A stretch of 42,919 nt of DNA from assembly GCA_945882315.1 (NCBI GenBank), contig CAMCWB010000033.1, positions 1 to 42,919 on the forward strand. Direction: 5' to 3'. The notes below the pieces were generated by a model. That model saw only the letters and a program-made list of their open reading frames with translations. It was not told the origin of the DNA and did not search any database. Numbering within the stretch: the first letter of the stretch is position 1; each line of letters begins with the position of its first letter. Shown in pieces: positions 26,453 through 36,102 of this stretch. The DNA is from Bauldia litoralis (GTDB lineage: Bacteria > Pseudomonadota > Alphaproteobacteria > Rhizobiales > Kaistiaceae). Position numbers and translations under genes: made by a program.

Positions 26453-26705
26453 GCCGATCGTGTCTGATCAAAGCGGACGCGCGCCCAGGGCATAAAATAC
26501 CGGGCAGCATCCCCTGGTGCATCAGCGACAGCCCCCCGCGGCCTGGAGAACGCGTCCCCGATCGTCACGCAGACACAGGCCATCGGACCAGCGCGAGACC
26601 TCGCATCGGCCTTGGCCATTCTTCCCGCGGCGTCGTCAAGTCGGTGTTCGCCTTTTGCACAATACCGGACATACTCCGTGGCCTGATTCGCGCCGGAGCC
26701 TGATC

Positions 26706-27578
26706 GTGTTCAAGCCGCCACGGCAAAAGACTCTGGCCATCCTCGCGATGCTTGCGGCCTCGATGTTCTACCTGTTCGGCGACACTGTGGTGAAATTTGT
26801 CGCCGAGACAATCCCGCCGGCGCAGATCATCGCCATGCGCGGAGTAATGACGAGCGTCCTGGTTCTCCTCACAGCCGGGGCGGTCGGCGCATTGCGGTTC
26901 TGGCCCAGCATGCTGAAACCCCGCGTCCTGCTCCGCGGCTGCCTGGATGGCGGGGCGACCCTCTGCTTCACGGCGGCACTTGTGCATATGCGCATTGCCG
27001 ACGCGACGGCGGTCATCAATGCGGCCCCAGTCGCCGCGACGATCATCGCGCTGATCGCGCTTCGCGAACGGGTGAGCCTCCACCGCTGGCTTGCCACGAT
27101 CGGCGGCTTTGTCGGCGTGCTGCTGGTGCTTCGGCCCGACATCGGCGGCATGACCGCCTACGGGCTGCTCGCCGTTGCGGCGATGGCGATGGTTGCGGTG
27201 CGCGAGGTGGTCACGCGCGGGATCACGCGCGAAGTGCCGGTGCTTCTTGTGACGCTGTGCTCGACCCTGACGGTCACCTGTGTCGGCAGCGTCGCCACGC
27301 TCGTCGCCGCCGACTGGGTCTATCCCGGCACTATCGAGCTCGCACTTATCGGGATGTCGGCGTTCTTCCTCTTCGGCGCGTACTACCTTTCGGTCGTGGC
27401 GCTCCGGAATGGCGAAGTGTCCCTGGTCGGGCCCTTTCGTTACGCGGTCATTCTCTGGAGCCTCGCCATGGGCTTTGTGGTCTGGGGAGATATCCCGGAG
27501 CCGGTCGGACTCGCCGGCATGGCCCTCATAACGGCATGCGGCTTACTCATTCTGCGATCAGAGTATCGCCGGGAATAG
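26706..27578 (+). CDS. DMT superfamily (EamA) transporter
   Basis: From GTG 26706 (GGAG seven bases ahead) the 290-residue product has ten membrane helices in two EamA repeats. The first repeat contains ASMFYLFGDTVVKFVAE, IIAMRGVMTSVLVLL and AALVHMRIADATAVINAAPV; the second contains YGLLAVAAMAMVAVREVV and SFRY-like VGPFRYAVILWSLAMGF. Such proteins export amino acids, metabolites or drugs; the substrate cannot be inferred. An ATG far upstream (26517) is in frame but the added residues are not membrane-like. Confidence 0.88.
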   Translation: MFKPPRQKTLAILAMLAASMFYLFGDTVVKFVAETIPPAQIIAMRGVMTSVLVLLTAGAVGALRFWPSMLKPRVLLRGCLDGGATLCFTAALVHMRIADATAVINAAPVAATIIALIALRERVSLHRWLATIGGFVGVLLVLRPDIGGMTAYGLLAVAAMAMVAVREVVTRGITREVPVLLVTLCSTLTVTCVGSVATLVAADWVYPGTIELALIGMSAFFLFGAYYLSVVALRNGEVSLVGPFRYAVILWSLAMGFVVWGDIPEPVGLAGMALITACGLLILRSEYRRE

Positions 27579-27732
27579 ACGCTTTAACCGTCTTGCCGGC
27601 CTCGACCGCGCCATCTGGCGGAACTGGCCAAGCCAACCGGCTCAAAACCTTTGTTTTGCAATGAGTTATCGCGCGTACGCTTGACGCCCCGGGCTGGCTG
27701 GTCAACCGTGGATCTTCACGCGGGGGAAACGC

Positions 27733-28725
27733 ATGCGCATCTTCGTCGCCGGTGGGGCGGGCTATATCGGGAGTCATTGCTGCAAGGCGCTGGCCAAGGC
27801 CGGCTTCGAGCTGGTGGTCTATGACAATCTCTCGACCGGCCACCGGGAGTTCGTCAAATGGGGGCCGCTGATCGAAGGCGACATCCGCGATGGCGAAAGC
27901 CTCACCAAGGCAATGCGCGAGACGCGGCCCGACGCCGTCATGCATTTTGCGGCGCTGGCGCTCGTCGGCGAATCCATGGTCGATCCCGGCCGCTACTACG
28001 ATGTCAACGTCGCCGGCGGCCTCCGCCTTCTCGAGGCCATGCGGGCTGCCGGCGTCGACGAGCTCGTCTTCTCCTCGACCTGCGCCGTTTACGGAATTCC
28101 CGAGACGATCCCGATCACCGAGGCGACGCCGGAGCGTCCGATCAATCCGTATCGCGCGTCGAAACTCGCCTTCGAGCGCATGCTGAAGGATTTCGAGCAG
28201 GCCTACGGCGTGAAATCCGTCCGCCTTCGCTACTTCAATGCCGCGGGCGCCGATGAGGAGGGTGAAATTGGCGAATGGCACGAGCACGAGACGCATCTCA
28301 TCCCCTTGCTCATCGAGGCCACCCTCGGACGCCGCCCTCCAGTCTCCATCTTCGGCACCGATTATCCGACGCCCGACGGAACGGCGATCCGCGACTACAT
28401 CCATGTCGAGGATCTGGCAGCGGCGCATCTGCTCGCCGTCAGGCATCTGGCTGCAGGCGGCGCACCTGCCGTCCTCAATCTCGGAACCGGCCGGGGGGAC
28501 TCGGTCGCGCAGGTCATTGCCGCCGTCGAGGCGGCCTGCGGCCGCCAGGTGCCCTTGACGCGATCGGGACGCCGGCCCGGCGATCCGCCCGCGCTGGTCG
28601 CCAATCCATCGCAGGCCGCTTCTGTCCTCGGCTGGACGGCAGCACGAGAGCTCCGCCAGATCGTGGCCGACGCTTTGCACTGGCATGCCGCCAATGACCA
28701 TTCGCCGCGCGCGGCAGCCTTGTGA
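27733..28725 (+). CDS. galE: UDP-glucose 4-epimerase
   Basis: A 330-residue short-chain dehydrogenase-type epimerase converting UDP-glucose and UDP-galactose. NAD-binding GGAGYIG at 7-13, YDNLSTGH at 30-37, the SST motif at 114-116 and the Tyr140-Lys144 pair in NPYRASK are all present, as is RYFNAAGAD. ATG 27733 follows GGGGGAAACGC. It is the first gene of the glycan locus. The UDP-galactopyranose mutase at 31810-33159 uses UDP-galactose, the product of this enzyme, so together they could supply UDP-galactofuranose. Confidence 0.94.
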   Translation: MRIFVAGGAGYIGSHCCKALAKAGFELVVYDNLSTGHREFVKWGPLIEGDIRDGESLTKAMRETRPDAVMHFAALALVGESMVDPGRYYDVNVAGGLRLLEAMRAAGVDELVFSSTCAVYGIPETIPITEATPERPINPYRASKLAFERMLKDFEQAYGVKSVRLRYFNAAGADEEGEIGEWHEHETHLIPLLIEATLGRRPPVSIFGTDYPTPDGTAIRDYIHVEDLAAAHLLAVRHLAAGGAPAVLNLGTGRGDSVAQVIAAVEAACGRQVPLTRSGRRPGDPPALVANPSQAASVLGWTAARELRQIVADALHWHAANDHSPRAAAL

Positions 28726-28819
28726 ACGGCGCGCGCTCCGGGTGTCCGGCTCGGTCAAGGCCGATTGACTAACCCCGGAATGCCACGCAGGTTCGGGGGC
28801 ATTCAGAAGAACCAGAGGT

Positions 28820-29788
28820 GTGTTCTTGGCTCCGAAGCTGATCATCGTCACCCCCGCCGGCCGCGAAAAATATCTCCGGCTTCTCAGCCACCACATCCTG
28901 AAAAGTCCCGAGGTCGCGGAATGGCATCTCTGGGACAATTGCCGGACGCCGTCCGATCGCGCCTATCTGCGCCAGCTTGCCGCAAGCGATCCGCGCATCC
29001 AGATCAAGGAACTGCCCGGCGCCAATGGCGGCTTCGGCATCATCGGCGAATTCTTTCGCTTCTGCGACGACCCGCAAGCGCTCTATCTCCGCTTCGACGA
29101 CGATATCGTCTTCATCGAGGACGGCTTCTTTCCGCGCTTCATCGAGCGGGCGCTCGGCGAACGCGGCAAGGCGCTGTGGTTCTCTCCGGTGATCATCAAC
29201 AATGCCGTCTGCGCGACGCTGATGAAGCACACGGCGCGGGTGATCATCGAGGGCCCGATATCCTGCCAGGCGATGTGCCCCTATTGCTGGGCCTTTCCGA
29301 ACTTCCCCGAGGCGCTTCATCCGGTCTTCATCGAGGCGATCCGGTCGAACCGGCTCGACGATTTCCGCTGTCCGGACCGCGAGGTCCGGATGAGCCGCTT
29401 CTCGATCAACGCGCTGGGCTTCTTCGGCGCCGAGAAGATGGCGCTGGGTGACCTGTTCCTGCCCGCCGGCAACCAGGCCGAAGAGGAATGGCTGTCGGCC
29501 GTCCTCCCGGCGAAGCTCGATCGCGCCGGGAAGATTTTGGGCGATCTCCTCGTCGCCCATTTCAGCTTCTATACACAGGAACACCGCCTCCTGCAGACCA
29601 ACATCCTCGACGCCTACTATGCCGTTGCCGGACTACCGCCGCCGCACTATGAGAAGCCGCGATCCAGTTTTCGTCTGAAAGACTGGTTGAGGCCTTGGCG
29701 CCCTCCCAAGAACAAAGGGCCCGACTACAAAGTCCGCCTGAGGGAGATCGAGCTTCGTGACCAAGCTGACCTGCTTCCGGCTGAGTGA
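28820..29788 (+). CDS. Glycosyltransferase-like protein, GT-A type
   Basis: A 322-residue cytoplasmic protein with a nucleotide-sugar-transferase look: an N-terminal strand (LIIVTPAGREKYL), a metal-binding acidic motif YLRFDDDIVFIEDGFF near residue 95, and a long C-terminal helical part ending in a basic region (RLKDWLRPWRPPKNK). It resembles DxD-containing glycosyltransferases but I do not recognise the exact family. GTG 28820 starts the frame; TTG 28826 has better spacing from GAGG (28815-28818). It overlaps the next gene by 32 bases, so the two are translated together. Confidence 0.65.
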   Translation: MFLAPKLIIVTPAGREKYLRLLSHHILKSPEVAEWHLWDNCRTPSDRAYLRQLAASDPRIQIKELPGANGGFGIIGEFFRFCDDPQALYLRFDDDIVFIEDGFFPRFIERALGERGKALWFSPVIINNAVCATLMKHTARVIIEGPISCQAMCPYCWAFPNFPEALHPVFIEAIRSNRLDDFRCPDREVRMSRFSINALGFFGAEKMALGDLFLPAGNQAEEEWLSAVLPAKLDRAGKILGDLLVAHFSFYTQEHRLLQTNILDAYYAVAGLPPPHYEKPRSSFRLKDWLRPWRPPKNKGPDYKVRLREIELRDQADLLPAE

Positions 29789-30527
29789 TACGGCGCCGCG
29801 CCTGGTGCCGGCGCGTTCGGATCGGGCGTGGATGGATGCGACGAAGCAGCGTTACGCCTATCGCTGCCTGCCGCTCACCATCGCCAACAGCATGGGCTGG
29901 GAGCTTCTCTGCCTGTTTACCGTCACCGCCGGCTGGAACGGCGGCGTCGAGCTCGAGGATATCAAGGTGACGTCGCCGGACGGAGAGGCGGTCGACAGCT
30001 TCGTCCAGTCGCATTTCGGCCATGGCGTCCTGACGTTCCAGACCCAGTTCCTGTTCCGCACGGAGCCCGGTACCGCCCTCTGGGTGAGGGGCACGCCAAA
30101 TCGTCCCAAGGACGGCATCGCGCCGCTCGACGGGATCGTGGAGACGGATTGGCTGAGCTTCACCTTCACGATGAACTGGATGTTCACCCGTCCGGGCTGC
30201 GTCACCTTCGAGCGGGACGAGCCTTTCTGCTTCATCACGCCGGTCGGCTACCGCGCCCTCGACGAGGTGACGCCGGAAATCCTGCCGATCGAGGCCGATC
30301 CGAAGCTCAAGGCCGATTTCGAGGCTTATGGCGCGCTGCGCCGGGAGTTCAACCGCAAGCTCGCCGAGGATGACGCAGAGACGGTGAAGGTGGGCTGGCA
30401 AAAATGGTATATGCGCGGAGTCCGGCCGACAGGAGAGCCGGGCAATCCTCAGCACATTTCCAAGCTCCGGCTGAATGAGCCACGCTGGATAACGGAGCGT
30501 CCGAAAATCCCTGAAGATGAGGGATGA
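29757..30527 (+). CDS. DUF6065-like protein of unknown function
   Basis: A 256-residue soluble protein from GTG 29757, with GGGAG ahead inside the preceding gene. Its marks are LTCFRLSDTAPRLVPARSDR, RCLPLTIANSMGWELLC, SFTFTMNWMFTRPG and the C-terminal WQKWYMRG. The layout fits my recollection of the DUF6065 family, often found in surface-polysaccharide or secondary-metabolite regions; no catalytic function is established. No signal peptide or membrane helix. It is tightly coupled to the glycosyltransferase and is followed by a small proline-rich ORF. Confidence 0.65.
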   Translation: MTKLTCFRLSDTAPRLVPARSDRAWMDATKQRYAYRCLPLTIANSMGWELLCLFTVTAGWNGGVELEDIKVTSPDGEAVDSFVQSHFGHGVLTFQTQFLFRTEPGTALWVRGTPNRPKDGIAPLDGIVETDWLSFTFTMNWMFTRPGCVTFERDEPFCFITPVGYRALDEVTPEILPIEADPKLKADFEAYGALRREFNRKLAEDDAETVKVGWQKWYMRGVRPTGEPGNPQHISKLRLNEPRWITERPKIPEDEG

Positions 30528-30601
30528 CAAGCGGCGCTTCGCTTGACCGTGATGGGAGCGTGTGAGACTCTTACGCTTGCGCTACCGTTGGGAGAGACAG
30601 C

Positions 30602-30778
30602 ATGAGCAGCAAGGAGAAAATGTCGGTGCCGATGGGTCCGCCGCCGCCACCGCCTTTCGGTCCGCAAGCCGCAGCCGTGGGACGCGCCCCGCTCGGCCCA
30701 CCCCCGCCGCCGCCTGTTCACTGGGCGCGCTGGAAAGCCGGATCCGCTGATAGCGGATCGACCCGGGCAGCGCTTTAA
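30602..30778 (+). CDS. 58-residue proline-rich peptide, hypothetical
   Basis: ATG 30602 has GGGAGAG seven bases ahead, and the frame runs 58 codons to TAA. The peptide has two GPPPPPP blocks (MGPPPPPPFGP and LGPPPPPPVHW) separated by 14 residues, and a short Lys-containing start (MSSKEKMS). It has no signal peptide or membrane segment. It stands 74 bases after the DUF6065-like gene and reads in the same direction. It could be a genuine small protein, a modified-peptide precursor or a chance GC-rich frame; the strong ribosome site favours translation. Confidence 0.45.
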   Translation: MSSKEKMSVPMGPPPPPPFGPQAAAVGRAPLGPPPPPPVHWARWKAGSADSGSTRAAL

Positions 30779-30831
30779 GGTTTCGCTGCGTAGCATGGGC
30801 GCGCCGACTTTCGGTTGGCGCGACGAATTCG

Positions 30832-31800
30832 TTATTTCCGCCGCGGCGTTGTGAAGCCCGGTCTCCACCATCGGATCGGCCGTCGAAGCGCGGTGGCGGC
30901 GATGGACAGCCGCCCGCCCTCCGCAGTATCGATCGCCTGCAGAGCTTCGGCGATCCGCGCCCGTGCGATCAGTTGCGTTTCCTTGCGCAGCGGTCGACGA
31001 TCGGCGACGAAGCGGCGGGCACTCGGATTGGTGTTGATCTCGTAGACGACCGACCTGCCGGCGACGACGCTATGGTCGGCCCGGCCGAACTCGATGCAGC
31101 CGATGTCGAAAGCAGGCCGGATGGCCGCGGCGAAGCGGTTCGACGAGACCGCGTCATGCTCGTCTTCGCAGATGGCGTCCGTGATCTTGCCGTGGTCGCC
31201 ATTCTTCACGAGCCAGGTGTCGTCGACTGCAATGTGCTCGTCGATGATCCGGTCGCCGATCCGCCAGCTTCCCCATTTTGCCCAGATTCCGTCCGAATAG
31301 AGCTCGGCCGCCTGCTCGACAACGATAACACCGCGAAGCGGCGTTCCGCGTTCGCGCAGGCGATCGAGCGCCGCGTCGAGCGCCGCCTGGCTGTCGAAGA
31401 GCGTTGGATTCGCTTTGACGTGATCGTCCTCGAAACGGAGGAAGACCGGGAAGCGGGCCGGCCGCGGCGCGATGTCGGCTCGCATCACCGAGAAGGGATT
31501 GATGCCGGCGCGATGAAGCGCCGTGAGGAGTTCGACCCGGGCCATGCCCCTGGCCGGGTCGTTCAGGCAGCGAAGCCCGGCGCCGGTCAGTGAGCGATAA
31601 AGATCGGCGGCAACGCGCAGTTCCCAGGGCATCAGGCGCTCGAGGTCGCCGAAGATGTAGGTGGCACGCGGCACGCGCCAGGCCCCGAACAGCCGCTCAT
31701 AATGCGTGATGCGCATGTCGGGCGTCGGCACGCCGAAGGTCCGCCTCGGGATGCTGTCCAGCGTGCGACCATTGCCGCGGGTCGTGATGAGGATGATCAT
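30832..31800 (-). CDS. ATP-grasp-like protein in glycan locus
   Basis: A 322-residue soluble protein. Its C-terminal region FDIGCIEFGRADHSVVAGRS and VVYEINTNPSARRF matches the end of an ATP-grasp fold, where an acidic residue and the ExNTNPS motif bind magnesium-ATP. The N-terminus (LITTRGNGRTLDSIPRR) is not familiar. ATP-grasp enzymes link a carboxylate to an amine or thiol, and several polysaccharide loci have ATP-grasp-fold proteins of unclear function. It is the last gene of a four-gene minus-strand operon, starting nine bases after the mutase stop. The substrate cannot be told. Confidence 0.65.
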   Translation of the reverse strand: MIILITTRGNGRTLDSIPRRTFGVPTPDMRITHYERLFGAWRVPRATYIFGDLERLMPWELRVAADLYRSLTGAGLRCLNDPARGMARVELLTALHRAGINPFSVMRADIAPRPARFPVFLRFEDDHVKANPTLFDSQAALDAALDRLRERGTPLRGVIVVEQAAELYSDGIWAKWGSWRIGDRIIDEHIAVDDTWLVKNGDHGKITDAICEDEHDAVSSNRFAAAIRPAFDIGCIEFGRADHSVVAGRSVVYEINTNPSARRFVADRRPLRKETQLIARARIAEALQAIDTAEGGRLSIAATALRRPIRWWRPGFTTPRRK

Positions 31801-31809
31801 CTCGCCCCG

Positions 31810-33159
31810 TCAGGAGTTGAAGGTCGGCTCGGCCTCGCCGAGCAGCAGCCGTCCGACGAGCTCGGCACCCTGTAGGAAGGAATGGTCCTGGTTGGCGATC
31901 TCATAGCGCCAGGCTCCGAACCGGCCCCGGCTGTAGATGCCGAGCGCCTCGAGCGCCGGGTGGATTTCGGCCAGAGCCGCGTCCCGGGAAAGGGTCGGCG
32001 TCGGATAGCCGGGCGCGGCGACATAGTGAAACCGGCTGGCGATCGGGGCGTCCTGCGGCACTAGTCCCTCCGTCCGGTAGGCGTCGATGACGCGTTCGAC
32101 GATATCCGGGCCCGCGACCGGACGATGTCCGGAATGGGCGATCTCCGCCAGCAGCGACCAGTGCCCCGAAGGCACGTTGGACGGCGCGAAATTCGACAGC
32201 ACGGTCACGCGGTAAAAAGGGAGATCGGGATCGGCGAAATAGATCCATTTCCGATCGCGAAGCAGGTCGGGGAGCGCGCCCGCTATTCCGATGCCGACAA
32301 CATGGACGACCGAGGAGGACAATTTGTCGGCGACCGGTCGAAGCGTGTCGAGCCCGGCGAGGCGGACGAGGCGGTCGACAGGCAAGGTCGAGATCAGCGT
32401 ATCGAAAGTCTCGCTCGCCCCGTCGTCGAAGACCAGGCGGCGGGCCTTTGCGTCGATGCCGGAGACCGTCCTGCCGAAGTCTATCCTGTCAGAGCCGACC
32501 GCTGCCGCGATGCCGCGCCAGATGGCGCCGGTTCCGCCCTCGGTCGGATAGCGGAAACGGGCATTCGGGCCCCAGGCGTCGTCGTCCTTCTCGTCGAGCA
32601 GATTGGCGAGGACGCGCTTGAGGTCGGGCCGCGGGACACGCTCCGCGATCCAGGAGACGCCCATGCGCTCGAGCGGATGCGCCCAGATCTTCTCGTTGTA
32701 GGGAAGCATGAAACGCTCTGCGATGCCGTCGCCGAAGGCGCCGACGATCCAGTCGTGGAAATTCTCCTCCTTCGCCGGCTCGGTCCGCGTCGCCGCATGG
32801 GCGACGCCGAGCACGCAGGCACGGCGCTGGTCCGGCGGCAGGCGATGCACGTTATATTGCAGGGGATAGGGAACGAAACGCCGATTCATCCAGACCTGGG
32901 CGTCGCGCGGCTGCTCGATCCATTCGCCCGGCAGTCCATCCATGACGCGGTTGAAATAGTCCGACCGCGAATAGAGGACGTGGCAGCCATAGTCCCAGAC
33001 GAAGCCCTGCTCGTCCTTCACGGAGGCGGCGAGGCCGCCGGCGAAGGGCTCGCGCTCGAAGAGGTGGAAATTCCGGTATCCGATCTCGGAAAGCCGGAAG
33101 GCGGCACCGAGCCCGCAGGGGCCGGCACCGAGGATGGCGATGCGACCGGGGTCTCTCAT
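31810..33159 (-). CDS. glf: UDP-galactopyranose mutase, eukaryote-like type
   Basis: A 449-residue flavoenzyme that would convert UDP-galactopyranose to UDP-galactofuranose. It has the FAD motif GAGPCGLGAA (11-20), GGLAASVKDE, the conserved-histidine segment YGCHVLYS, PYPLQYNVHRLP, FMLPYNEKIWAHPLERM, then IAERV, PFYRVTVLSNFAP and RFGAWRYEIANQDHSFLQG. These segments follow the order and wording of fungal enzymes such as that of Aspergillus fumigatus far better than the shorter bacterial Glf; the two arginines that hold the UDP diphosphate (ERV and FYR segments) are kept. It overlaps the GT8 gene by an ATGA and precedes the ATP-grasp-like gene by nine bases. GalE in the same locus would make its substrate. 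Confidence 0.82.
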   Translation of the reverse strand: MRDPGRIAILGAGPCGLGAAFRLSEIGYRNFHLFEREPFAGGLAASVKDEQGFVWDYGCHVLYSRSDYFNRVMDGLPGEWIEQPRDAQVWMNRRFVPYPLQYNVHRLPPDQRRACVLGVAHAATRTEPAKEENFHDWIVGAFGDGIAERFMLPYNEKIWAHPLERMGVSWIAERVPRPDLKRVLANLLDEKDDDAWGPNARFRYPTEGGTGAIWRGIAAAVGSDRIDFGRTVSGIDAKARRLVFDDGASETFDTLISTLPVDRLVRLAGLDTLRPVADKLSSSVVHVVGIGIAGALPDLLRDRKWIYFADPDLPFYRVTVLSNFAPSNVPSGHWSLLAEIAHSGHRPVAGPDIVERVIDAYRTEGLVPQDAPIASRFHYVAAPGYPTPTLSRDAALAEIHPALEALGIYSRGRFGAWRYEIANQDHSFLQGAELVGRLLLGEAEPTFNS

Positions 33160-34258
33160 GCCGGCACTGGCCGTCTATCGTCGAGACGGAGAAGGCCGTC
33201 GTCGCGGATCGTGATGCCCTGCTCGACATCGGCAAAGGGCTCGGTCTCGCAATAATGCTTCAGCGCCTCGTAGTAGGCAACGCCCTGCGCGGGCGTTGGC
33301 TCGTCCGATCTGCCGCGGAGCTTCCGGGTGAACCTGCGGTACTCCCAGAGGCAGGAGAGCCGGACGTCACGCTCGTTCCACTGCTCGGAGAGCCAGTCGG
33401 GCCAGGGCGTTTCGGGAGAAAAACCTCGTACAGCCTGTAGGCGGTGAGATCGGGGAACAGCCGCTTGCCATAGCCGAAGCGGCGCCAGGGCTTGTTGAAG
33501 CCGATATGGTGGATGATGACGGGTTTTACGACATCGGCGACTCTTGCGCGCCAGGGGAGGCGCGGTCCGGCGTTCCAGATCGGGGACAGCGCCGAATGCC
33601 GGCCGTCGATCACCCCGTTCAGGCCATGCTCGTCTGGCAGGAAGCAGAGCTCGGCATTCTTCCGGATGAAGGCGAGGGTCCGTCCGGCGATGTCGGCCTC
33701 GTTCCATTTGCCGACGTCGATATAGAGGACTCCGGTATTGAAGAAGCGATAGGGCGGCGTCAGACCCAGCGCACGGAAATGCTCCACCGCACGCTCCCAC
33801 TCGACCGCCCGGTGATAGGTCCAGGAGCGTCCCGAGGATACGGCTGCGAACGGAAACTCGCCGGTGTCGAGGCGGAAGAGGAGCGAGATGTCGCCATGGA
33901 TCGTCAGATCGGCATCGAGATAGAGGATCTTGTCGTAACGTCCGGCGAGCTGCTCCGCGATGACCAGCTTGACCAGCGTCGCCTCGCTCAGCCGGTCCTG
34001 AATCTTCGCGACGCCGCGCAGGCGCGTCATATCGAGATCGTCGCAGAGCTTGATGCCCTGCTCGTCCATCCAGCGGTGCTGGACGTCGTCGACTTCCGAG
34101 GGGGCGGCGAAGATGATGACGTCGAAGGGAACGGACGACGGACTGCGCCGCGAGAGAATGCTTTTCGCGACGAAGAGCGCCGGGATGAGCATCCGGCGGT
34201 CCGTGCAGAAGCACACCGCGTTGCGGGAAGCCGGCGGCGGGCGCATGTGGCTTGTCAT
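33156..34258 (-). pseudogene. GT8-family glycosyltransferase with C-terminal frameshift
   Basis: ATG 34258 overlaps the preceding stop (ATGA). The first about 280 residues form a GT8 (LgtC/glycogenin-like) retaining transferase: CFCTDRRMLIPALFVAKSIL, the metal motif YLDADL (Asp115 and Asp117), FFNTGVLYIDVGKWNE and HHIGFNKPWRRF. Near 33423 the frame changes: YEVF should run into SPETPWPDWL, which is one base off, so one T is missing from a run of five. Continuing in the shifted frame gives a sensible C-terminus ending PVPA at 33156, overlapping the mutase ATG. As written, the protein ends at 33260 with an Arg/Ser-rich false tail; the catalytic part is intact, so it may still function. Confidence 0.82.
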
Positions 34259-35902
34259 TCCTGCTGCAGGCCCTTTGGGTCGATCGTCGCCGCGGCGGGC
34301 TTTTCAGGAACGTCCAGCTTCATGAGGTCGACTCCGTCGAAGATATAGGCGCTGCGGCCCGCGAAATATTTAGCATAAGCGAGGCGCCAGTCACCGGTGT
34401 TGAGTCCCCATTCCGGGGCCGGTCCCGTGCGAAAATACACGATGTCGGCACGATCGAGGGGAACGAAGGGGAAGTCGCCGATCGGCGCGTTGCGGGAATT
34501 CGGCACGAACACGACAGCCCCGTGAAGATTTGCCTTTGCAACGAGCCCGGGAAGTCTTTGGTAAAAGGGATCCCATTTTCGCAGCGCCTTGGCAAAGGTG
34601 ACATTGGAATAGATCGTGTTGACGAAGAGCAGGACCGCGACCGCCCAGAAGGCCGGTCCCACCCAGCGCCGGCGCGACGCCATGGTCACTGCCGCGTCGA
34701 AGACGATCAGGCTGCCGCGCGCGGTGAGCGGAACGAGGCCGAACAGGATCGCCTCATTGTAGTAGCTGCCGTGGAGCGGCGTCGATCCCCAGGTCGAGTG
34801 ATCGGAATACTGGAAGAAAAGCGATAGCGCCGTCGCGACGAAGATAACGGCGCAGAGGAAGTCGGCGCGGCTGCGCGAGCGGTGGAAGAACGGCATCAGG
34901 ACGACGATCGCCGGAACCAGCAGGACACATCCGAGCAGGCGGAATCGCCAGTGCGGGTCGTCGAAGAGAAACATATTCGAGTAGTAGCGTCCCCAGCCTT
35001 CGATGTGAAAAAGGACGCCGGGTATCGTGTGCTGCCAGAGCCGCGTCAGCGCGAAAATCGGGCTGCAATCGGTGCGGAAACCCCTGATGTAGGGCGCGTA
35101 GCCTTCGCCGCGCAGGCCAAAGCCCATCCGGTCGGCGGCCTGCAGCACGTGGTAGGGCAACTTCCAGGGATCGCCCGTGAAATAGGCGTTCCAGGCGAGG
35201 AAAAGGCCGAGCATCGGCAGGAAGGCGAGCCCGGCAACGGCCGCGACGGAAGCGACGCGGACTCTCCGGGGGGCGGCGAAAAATCCGTAGAGGACGACCA
35301 GCATTCCGACCGAGGCAAAAACGACGGCGACCAAAGGGCGGGTGTTGAAGCTGTAGCCGAGAGCGAGGCCGGCCGCTGCCGCAAAGGCTAGCGATCTGCC
35401 GATGCTCTCCTCGCGCAACGCCTTGAGGAGCGTCCACAGGAGAATGGCGATGCAGAGCCGGTTTGTCGGCTGGCTAAGCTGCGTGACGCCGATGATCAGG
35501 ACCGCCGGCGAGATCGCCGCAAAGAGGAGCGAGAGCGTCGCGACACGGCGTCCGTAGAGTTCCCGCACGAAGCCGAAGAAGAAAAGGAGGGTAAGGCCGG
35601 TCGTCAGCGGCGGCAGGAGCCAGGATACGCCAAGCCAGGTGGCGAGGCCCAGCAGCAGGGATGTGCCGAAGGGGTATTTGGAGAACCAGAGTCCGTTATA
35701 GATATTTATGCGGCGATGGCGAGAGGCCGAAGTCCGGCGGAGCGGGGGCGGCGAGCACCCCCTCTGCAAACAGCCTGGCCTGAAACAGGTAGGCGGCGGT
35801 ATCGGGCTCAAAAGCCTGATATGGAAAAGAGACAAGCTCGATCAACAGGCAGATGGCGGCTGCTGCTATCGCAACAGCGATAGGAAAGCGGCGGGAATTC
35901 AT
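34255..35902 (-). pseudogene. Polytopic GT39-like glycosyltransferase, frameshifted near N-terminus
   Basis: From ATG 35902 a first helix (AVAIAAAAICLLIELVSF) and YQAFEPDTAAYLFQARLF match GT39/PMT-type lipid-linked-sugar transferases, where the first periplasmic loop carries an acidic catalytic pair. Near 35710 the frame ends after SPSPHKYL; the neighbouring frame continues INIYNGLWFSKYPFG and goes through about nine more helices to a periplasmic C-terminal domain ending at 34255. One base gained or two lost explains it. The intact product would be about 550 residues and transfer a sugar from a polyprenyl carrier at the membrane. It is the first gene of the four-gene minus-strand operon. Confidence 0.78.
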
Positions 35903-36102
35903 CGACAATATGCCCGGACCAAAGTTCATTCATTCCCCGTCACGCCCTAAAAAACTCGGCGCGCCACCGGATATCCTACAGGCAGACCGTTCCCTGAAAA
36001 CAGAGACAATCATGCGGTACCGGCTACAGGGAAGATCTCCTCAGCGGGAACTGCGCCGAGAGAGCTGGCGGGCAATTCCAGGCATTACCGGACATCAGCG
36101 TC

